Source of the DNA: Herpetosiphonaceae bacterium | GTDB taxonomy: Bacteria; Chloroflexota; Chloroflexia; Chloroflexales; Kallotenuaceae | Direction: 5' to 3' | Assembly: GCA_036374795.1 (NCBI GenBank) | Contig: DASUTC010000265.1 | Location: 42,056-106,055, forward strand | DNA length: 64,000 nucleotides | In this document: positions 59,172 to 64,000 of the stretch, piece after piece | How the letters are laid out: each line of letters opens with the position of its first letter | Position numbering within the stretch: position 1 is the first letter of the stretch | The notes under the pieces: model-generated | Database searches by the model: none | What the model was told of the DNA's origin: nothing | The model's input: the letters and a program-made list of their open reading frames with translations, nothing else | Position numbers and translations under genes: made by a program

Positions 59172-59548
59172 GTATTATCAAATCCATATAGCGATCTTAT
59201 GTCCGATTTACGAACGCAGAGATAATCGCAAGAAGCGAGCCAGTGGTTGGCAGACAGCGTGTAAAAGAAAAGCAAATCCTTTACTCGATCGACCGCCTCC
59301 TGCCACGACCGCACCTTTGCGCTGACATAGCAAAACCACGAGCGCTGCGCTGCAAGCAATGCCCGTGGTGTGTCGGGGAGGAGATGTGCTGATACTTAAC
59401 TGTGTCTGAAAGAGCCTGCGGCAGCGCGGTACAGTATCCTTTTTTGTGTGCCGGTTCGGGCTTTCAGCGCGAACCGATACACTGATCTCCCTGCACCATG
59501 CTGCCGCAGGCTAAACCATCTTGTAGAGCAGCGACCGCGTAGCTTCTG
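59172..59548. other. Intergenic region with a nested inverted repeat
   Basis: No convincing gene. A - strand frame (59159-59359) looks non-coding. A perfect 11-bp inverted repeat encloses a second 7-bp inverted repeat at 59415-59510 (listed separately). Confidence 0.5.
59415..59510. repeat. Nested inverted repeat, 96 bp (MITE-like or structured RNA)
   Basis: The outer arms CCTGCGGCAGC (59415-59425) and GCTGCCGCAGG (59500-59510) are perfect. The inner arms CGGTTCG (59452-59458) and CGAACCG (59470-59476) are also perfect. A T6 run lies between outer and inner left arms. The size and terminal inverted repeats resemble a small non-autonomous element, but I cannot see a target duplication. Confidence 0.5.
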
Positions 59549-60526
59549 TTAAGGTTGCGGTGTTGGCTGAGTGGGCTGTGGCGCTGGCTGGGCTGGCTGG
59601 GCCGTCGGCGTGTTCGGGCGCCGTGATCGCCGCCAGAACCAGAGCACGAGCAGCAGCAGCGGCAGCCAGATGGGCGACCAGATCGCCAGGACGATCAGCA
59701 CATCGGCGATGACCTGCCCAAACTCAATCAGGTTTTTCGCGGCGGCGGCTGCCGTAGCGCCCGGCGACCACGTCGTGTCGGGCGCGACCACGACGACCGG
59801 CTTGCCGCGCAGTGAGACGTTGATCGTCGAGTAGGACGCGCTCTCCTTGAGATAGGTGATGCGGCCCTCCGCCTGCTCGATCTGGCCCTGGATCTCGGTA
59901 AGCTGCTGATTGACCTGGAGCGCCTCCTCAACTTTTTGCGCCTGCTTCAAGAAGTCGAGCAGCCGCGCCTCGACCGCGCGCAGGTTACGTAGCCGCGACT
60001 CAAGATCGACGAACTCGTCGGTGACATCCTGGCCCTCGACATTCTGCGTCTCGACCTCAAGCGCCAGCTTGGAAACCGCCGCGATTGCCTCATCAAAGCG
60101 AGTGGCCGGGACTTTGAACGAGATCGAGGCGCGACGCTGCACGCCGTCGCCGTTGACCTGGGAGCCGAGCACATAGCCGCCGCGACTTTCGGCGATCTGG
60201 CGGATCTGGGCTTCGGCGGTGTCGACGTTCTCGACCACCACCGACAGATTCGCGGTCCGAATCACCAGCCGGTTGAACTGGGCCTGCGTATTGCGCGCCG
60301 CGACCAGTTGCCCGTCGTTGGCACCGGCGCTGCCTCCGGCTGCCTCCTCTGCGGGCTGCTGGGGAGCGGGAGCGCCGCCGGTTGCCTCGCTGTCGTAGCC
60401 CTTCTCGGCGCTTCCCGCAGCCGGGCTGGCAGCCGGAGAGACGGCGCTGGTGCTGGTTCCGGCGCTACGGCCACAGGCTGCCAGCAGCAGCAGCACCAGC
60501 AGCGCGATGAAGATCTTGCGTCCCAT
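59549..60526 (-). CDS. DUF4349-domain lipoprotein
   Basis: A 325-residue exported protein with the lipobox LLAACGRS (cysteine at residue 19). Residues 20-95 are a Ser/Ala/Pro-rich linker. The DUF4349 domain (about 105-260) has LVIRTANLSVVVENVDTAE, then GYVLGSQVNGDG, VPATRFDEAIAAV and VTDEFVDLESRLRN, and a long coiled-coil. A transmembrane helix (about 275-300, VLIVLAIWSPIWLPLLLLVLW) and a basic, Pro/Gln-rich tail close it. So the protein is tethered at both ends of its external domain. The function of DUF4349 is unknown, often linked to envelope stress. ATG 60526 follows GGAGG. Confidence 0.88.
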   Translation of the reverse strand: MGRKIFIALLVLLLLAACGRSAGTSTSAVSPAASPAAGSAEKGYDSEATGGAPAPQQPAEEAAGGSAGANDGQLVAARNTQAQFNRLVIRTANLSVVVENVDTAEAQIRQIAESRGGYVLGSQVNGDGVQRRASISFKVPATRFDEAIAAVSKLALEVETQNVEGQDVTDEFVDLESRLRNLRAVEARLLDFLKQAQKVEEALQVNQQLTEIQGQIEQAEGRITYLKESASYSTINVSLRGKPVVVVAPDTTWSPGATAAAAAKNLIEFGQVIADVLIVLAIWSPIWLPLLLLVLWFWRRSRRPNTPTAQPAQPAPQPTQPTPQP

Positions 60527-60699
60527 GATGGACCTCCGCGTGAGTATCTGTGTGATAGCTAGATAACGCTTCGTTTTCGATGAAAGTTCCATGATATACT
60601 GGCGCTAAGTGCATTGATCGTATACACCGCAAAAACTGCGCATCCCTCCTTCTCTCCACGCCACACTCCTATGTACCCCGCTAAAATAGGAGATGTTGT
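60527..60699. promoter_or_regulatory. Divergent promoter region for the DUF4349 and 726-residue genes
   Basis: TGATATACT (60592-60600) is a candidate extended -10 for the + strand gene. The ATG at 60700 follows TAGGAG. No clear - strand promoter for the lipoprotein is seen. Confidence 0.4.
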
Positions 60700-62880
60700 A
60701 TGACTCAGCATCAGTCATCCGATCAGCCTGATCCCGCTCCGCCCAAACCAGCAGATCCGCCTGATCAATCCACTCCGACCGATCAACCCGCTCCGCCCAA
60801 CCCCGCCGATCAACCCGCTCCGCCCACGCCGCCCGATCCGCCGGACCAATCCACTGCATCCGCTCAACCCAGTCAATCCGGTCAATCAACTCCGACCGGT
60901 CAACTCGGTCTGTCCACTTCGACCGGTCAATCCGGTCCGCCCAAGCCGCCTGATCAAACCGATCAACCCGCTCCGCCTACTGCATCTGCTCCACTCGGTT
61001 CAGCCAATCAATCCGATCAATCCAATCAATCCGATCAATCCGATCAATCCGATCAATCCAATCAATCCGATCAATCCAATCGACGAGGAGCACGCCTATC
61101 AGCCAAGACCATCGTTCGGGGCATTGCCGTAGTTATCGGCCTTATCGCGCTGATCCCATTTTGGCTGATGCTGCAATCGGTGCGCGGCTTTCTGTTTTAT
61201 AACGCCCAAAACATCCAAGATCCACACACGGGATACGCCTGGCAGTTCATACTGAGCTTTGGCGCAGTAATCGCGCTGCTAGTCCTGATGCTCGCCGTGC
61301 TCGACTCGGCCACAGAGGGTGGCCCGATCGGCCATTATGCAGCCGCGCTCACCATCACCGCCGTTTGGATTCCCGCCGTAGCCGCCGCCATCACCGTTGT
61401 AGCCTACATTGCGCGCATCGATGTCAGGCCAGCTTGGAATATCCGCTTGAACGACCTGGCGGTGCTTGTCGGTGTGTCGGGTGCGCTCTTCGTCTGGCTA
61501 CTAGCCGCGCTGCTCATGCGGCGCTGCACCACTCCTGAGCGCATGAACTCGCGCACCTATAACGAGCTTCGTCTGCGGCTATCGCAACTCGACGCGCGGC
61601 TGAAGACACTGCGCTCCGAGACGCGCACGGCGAACAAGGATACCTACTACAACGAGGCGCTTGAACACCGCAATGCTATCGCGCACGAGTTTGGATTGGA
61701 GTCGCGCTTCAACGAATCGCAAGACAGGATGAAAGATGAGCCGGTTGAAGCGCTGCGCTGGGTGCTTGGCAGCGGATACCTGGGCCTGTGGAGCCGCGTC
61801 CACCGCGCCGATGAGGCGCTGTTCGAGGTCAACCCGATCGAGCATGTGGTGAGCGATGGACTCTACGACGATCTGCGCCTCTCCAAATCCAATATCCCTG
61901 GACACGAGGAGTTGCAAAAGAAGGTGCAATACGCTCTAGAGGAGCTGAATCCTGCAATCCACAAATATTTCACTCAATGCCCTCCCAGAGCGCGCGATAA
62001 GGAGAACACAGGCGGTGAGCAGCAGCAACGAGACAATCACCAGCACGCAGTTCAGCATGCTCCCGGTATCGTCAATGCAGGCACGCCTAGCGTAGTTACT
62101 ACGCTTCAGGCTCCGAGCGAAACGCCTGATCATCTCCAGCCTAAACCGGAGGGTACGGCGGCGACAGCAGTGGCGCAGGAGGTCGCAGCCTCGAATGGAC
62201 ACGACGCGAAGGCCCTCGGCGAACATGCGCAGCCAACGACCAAGGATCATATTACCGAGCAGCAGGCGCGCAGCATCCTGCGCGAGGTTCGCTGCTCGAT
62301 CAACACCTACCGTGATAGTCGCTGGGATGGGCTGGTACGCGCGCGCAACCGGCTGATGAAAACAGGGATATTTACCGAGCTATCAACCTACATTCTGCTC
62401 TGCGTCGCCATCATCGCCGGTGCTCCCCCGCAGACGATCATCGCGGCAGTAGCCTTCTACCTCGTCGGCGCGATCGTCGGGCTGATTGGCCGCCTGCGCT
62501 CCGAGGCCAGGAACGACAAGGCGATCGAGGACTACGGGCTGACCACGGTGCGTCTGATCCACACGCCGCTCTTCTCCGGCCTGGCCGCCGTTGGCGGTGT
62601 CGTGCTGATCAACATGCTGCCTGCGGTGCTCAATCAGTTGGCACCCGTCGACGCGGCTCAGAACCGACCGCTTGAGCTTGTACCGCTCGATCTCATCTTC
62701 AGCCTCGAAAGCAACCAGATCGGCATCATTATCGCAGCGGTCTTTGGGCTGACGCCCGGCCTGCTGCTCGACCGATTGATGAAAGTGTCCGATCAGTACA
62801 AGGCCGATCTCCAGAGCAGCGAGGCATCGGGCACCGCTCATGTGCCGCCATCGACCGGCGGTACACCACGGACGGCCTAG
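60700..62880 (+). CDS. Large polytopic protein with N-terminal SDQ/SNQ-repeat region
   Basis: A 726-residue protein of unknown function. Residues 1-128 are low-complexity: Pro/Asp/Gln-rich first, then a run of SDQ and SNQ tripeptides at about 104-127. Four hydrophobic segments follow (about 135-158, 178-200, 209-237, 250-272). A soluble helical middle domain (about 275-430) has RLRLSQLDARLKTLRSET. After a Gln/His-rich linker there are about four more hydrophobic segments (about 558-700). The tail is Ser/Thr-rich. The N-terminal tail is probably cytoplasmic and disordered. I recognise no family. The gene is monocistronic with a terminator after it. Confidence 0.7.
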   Translation: MTQHQSSDQPDPAPPKPADPPDQSTPTDQPAPPNPADQPAPPTPPDPPDQSTASAQPSQSGQSTPTGQLGLSTSTGQSGPPKPPDQTDQPAPPTASAPLGSANQSDQSNQSDQSDQSDQSNQSDQSNRRGARLSAKTIVRGIAVVIGLIALIPFWLMLQSVRGFLFYNAQNIQDPHTGYAWQFILSFGAVIALLVLMLAVLDSATEGGPIGHYAAALTITAVWIPAVAAAITVVAYIARIDVRPAWNIRLNDLAVLVGVSGALFVWLLAALLMRRCTTPERMNSRTYNELRLRLSQLDARLKTLRSETRTANKDTYYNEALEHRNAIAHEFGLESRFNESQDRMKDEPVEALRWVLGSGYLGLWSRVHRADEALFEVNPIEHVVSDGLYDDLRLSKSNIPGHEELQKKVQYALEELNPAIHKYFTQCPPRARDKENTGGEQQQRDNHQHAVQHAPGIVNAGTPSVVTTLQAPSETPDHLQPKPEGTAATAVAQEVAASNGHDAKALGEHAQPTTKDHITEQQARSILREVRCSINTYRDSRWDGLVRARNRLMKTGIFTELSTYILLCVAIIAGAPPQTIIAAVAFYLVGAIVGLIGRLRSEARNDKAIEDYGLTTVRLIHTPLFSGLAAVGGVVLINMLPAVLNQLAPVDAAQNRPLELVPLDLIFSLESNQIGIIIAAVFGLTPGLLLDRLMKVSDQYKADLQSSEASGTAHVPPSTGGTPRTA
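61008..61082 (+). repeat. Coding tandem repeat of 9-bp units
   Basis: Alternating TCCGATCAA (Ser-Asp-Gln) and TCCAATCAA (Ser-Asn-Gln) units, about eight in a row, differing only at one G/A position. Near-identity at the DNA level implies recent slippage. The unit is also seen, more scattered, upstream to 60750. Confidence 0.85.
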
Positions 62881-62889
62881 CTCTCCTTA

Positions 62890-62916
62890 CGGTGGGTGCT
62901 GCTCCGGCACCCACCG
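62890..62916. terminator. Bidirectional terminator between convergent genes
   Basis: CGGTGGGTGC (62890-62899) pairs perfectly with GCACCCACCG (62907-62916) around a 7-nt loop, within 10 bp of the first gene's stop codon. Confidence 0.65.
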
Positions 62917-62937
62917 CCCGCGCCTCGCTGCGATCGA

Positions 62938-64000
62938 TCACCGCCCAGGCAGCAGACTCATCAGCGCATCCTTCATCCGCTCCCCAAAGCCCGCCGTCAG
63001 CGACCAGGGACTCGGCTGGCGCACGACATGCAGCGTTCCCTGCTGGTCGAGCACGCGATAATCGCTGGCTCCATGCTCCGTCCGGTAGCAGCGCAGCGTG
63101 ACCACCGCCTGACCGACGTGCAGGTTGCGCAGGGTGATCTCAGGCAGCCACTCCGGCAGATGCGGATCGAGCAGCAGCAGATTCAGAGGCGCGTACGGGT
63201 ACAGGCCCAGCAGCGATTGCAGCAGACAAAAGACCGCCGACGCCGACCAGGCTTGCGGCGAGTTGGCCTGCGGGTAGAGCGCCGGAAACGGATGATCGGC
63301 GTCGCGCTGGTGGCCGCTGAACAGCTCCGGCAGCCGATAAAAATCGAAGAGCGCCGCCGCCTCGAACTGCGCGCGACACAGCGACTCGACATGCTGATGC
63401 AGACCGTAGCGCAGCAGGCCCAGCGCGAACGTCGCCTGCTCGACGGGCCAGACCGAGCCGCGATGGTAGCTATACGGATTGTAGGCCGGATTCTCGCTTG
63501 ACAGCGTGCGGACGCCCCAGCCGGTGAACAGATCGGGAGCCAGCAGGCGGGCAGCCGTACGCTCCACGAGCGACTGATCGACAATGCCGGTAGCGAGACA
63601 GTGGCCCGGATTCGAGGTGATCGACCGGATCTGACGTTTCTGCGAGTCGAGGCCGAGCGCAAAGAAGCCCTGCTGCTCGATCCAGAAGCGCTCGTTGAAG
63701 CGCTGCTTGAGTTCGCCCGCCTCGTGGAAGAGCCGCCGCGCCTCGTCCTTGCGGTCGAGCCACCACAGCACCTCCGACAGATGCAGCTTGGCAAGATAGA
63801 CGAAGCCCTGCTCCTCGCACGTGGCGATCGGCGGCTTGACCTGCGCGCCATGCTCGTCCACGATCGCATCGCCCGAATCCTTCCAGGCCTGATTCTCGGC
63901 GCCCTGTGTGGAGCGCGTCTGGTACTCGTAGAAGCCATCGCCGTCGAGGTCGCCATCACGATCGAGCCAGCGCAGCGCATTCAAGGCAGGCTCGATTAGC
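62938..64000 (-). CDS. Glycogen debranching enzyme / amylo-alpha-1,6-glucosidase-type protein (5' partial)
   Basis: The frame is open to the right edge, so only the C-terminal part (about 353 residues) is seen. It matches the (alpha/alpha)6-barrel glucosidase domain of GDE_C and related proteins: DGDGFYEYQTRSTQGAENQAWKDSGD near the start, NPGHCLATGIVD, GWGVRTLSSENPAYNPYSYHRGSVWPVE in the middle, and SPQAWSASAVF. The WKDSGD and GSVWP segments carry the expected acidic and substrate-binding residues. Typical relatives are 650-720 residues, so about half is missing. The likely role is turnover of glycogen or other alpha-glucans, or of a glycosylated small molecule. Confidence 0.85.
   Translation of the reverse strand, partial: LIEPALNALRWLDRDGDLDGDGFYEYQTRSTQGAENQAWKDSGDAIVDEHGAQVKPPIATCEEQGFVYLAKLHLSEVLWWLDRKDEARRLFHEAGELKQRFNERFWIEQQGFFALGLDSQKRQIRSITSNPGHCLATGIVDQSLVERTAARLLAPDLFTGWGVRTLSSENPAYNPYSYHRGSVWPVEQATFALGLLRYGLHQHVESLCRAQFEAAALFDFYRLPELFSGHQRDADHPFPALYPQANSPQAWSASAVFCLLQSLLGLYPYAPLNLLLLDPHLPEWLPEITLRNLHVGQAVVTLRCYRTEHGASDYRVLDQQGTLHVVRQPSPWSLTAGFGERMKDALMSLLPGR

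Noticed and set aside
59159..59359. A 66-codon - strand frame upstream of the second kinase, considered as an extra small gene.
   Set aside because: No ribosome site and no recognisable similarity; it overlaps the kinase start.
60605..60889. A repetitive 94-codon - strand frame opposite the SDQ-rich region.
   Set aside because: It is the reverse reading of the low-complexity coding region and has no ribosome site.

Overview
The window is a GC-rich, gene-dense stretch of bacterial chromosome holding about 50 protein genes. It contains no rRNA, tRNA or CRISPR array that I could recognise. The content fits a filamentous or heterotrophic member of Chloroflexota (class Chloroflexia): subtilases with DUF11-type repeats, CHAT-TPR proteins, GAF/PAS sensor kinases without neighbouring regulators, a dihydropteroate synthase with an extra N-terminal domain, and many GTG starts. 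The phylum is an inference, not something the sequence proves. Promoters often carry an extended -10 of the form TGCTATAMT or TGCTACAMT (mgsA, a small RNA, scpA, recA, pyrG, an antitoxin).

Layout. 1-7.7 kb: 5'-truncated patatin-like lipase with C-terminal membrane helices, methylglyoxal synthase, an MFS exporter, a coupled hypothetical, a methyltransferase, a DinB protein, two alpha/beta hydrolases and a probable MFS remnant. 7.8-13 kb: a cytosolic HExxH metallopeptidase divergent from a TPR-CHAT caspase-like protease. 13-17.5 kb: an MHS-type transporter with a coupled small upstream ORF, a DUF3830 protein, a probable free-standing small RNA and acetyl-CoA synthetase. 17.7-24.3 kb: an ICMT-like methyltransferase, an orphan ECF sigma factor, a polytopic membrane protein, a secreted glycosidase, PPK2 and a PfpI protease. 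24.4-32.6 kb: housekeeping genes scpA, recA-recX and pyrG (with an unusual leader), plus a TPR/DUF4352 membrane protein and an MBL-fold protein without metal ligands. 33-38 kb: an FRG-domain protein and a 1237-residue subtilase. 38.1-39.6 kb: two PIN toxin-antitoxin modules. 39.6-54.1 kb: GNAT, an acetoacetate-decarboxylase-like protein, a MerR-HTH/histidine kinase fusion, dprA, a CAP protein, a Fur-family regulator, a class A PBP, an HtrA protease, SCO1, folP and DedA. 54.2-55.3 kb: BrnT-BrnA-like and MazE-MazF modules. 55.3-64 kb: an ABC-2 type ATPase without its permease, a second orphan histidine kinase, a DUF4349 lipoprotein, a large membrane protein with SDQ/SNQ repeats and a 5'-truncated glycogen-debranching-type enzyme.

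Main observations. (1) All four toxin genes of the four type II toxin-antitoxin modules are broken by frameshifts, one of them also truncated, while all four antitoxins are open and complete. I found no comparable frameshift in the other genes. (2) A dispersed, strand-asymmetric purine-rich repeat built from GAACCAAGAAC and GAACTTGGAAC units lies just 3' of at least eight genes, always in the sense orientation of the gene it follows. Three copies carry a shared GC-rich core. (3) A roughly 65-nt small RNA lies between an extended -10 and a U7 tract, upstream of acsA, which has its own consensus promoter. (4) Two genes (the MHS transporter and pyrG) are preceded by small ORFs with good ribosome sites whose stop codons overlap the main start as ATGA; the pyrG one reads through a terminator-like hairpin. 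(5) The divergent HExxH and CHAT proteases share a regulatory region with a 10-bp direct repeat placed in the CHAT promoter.
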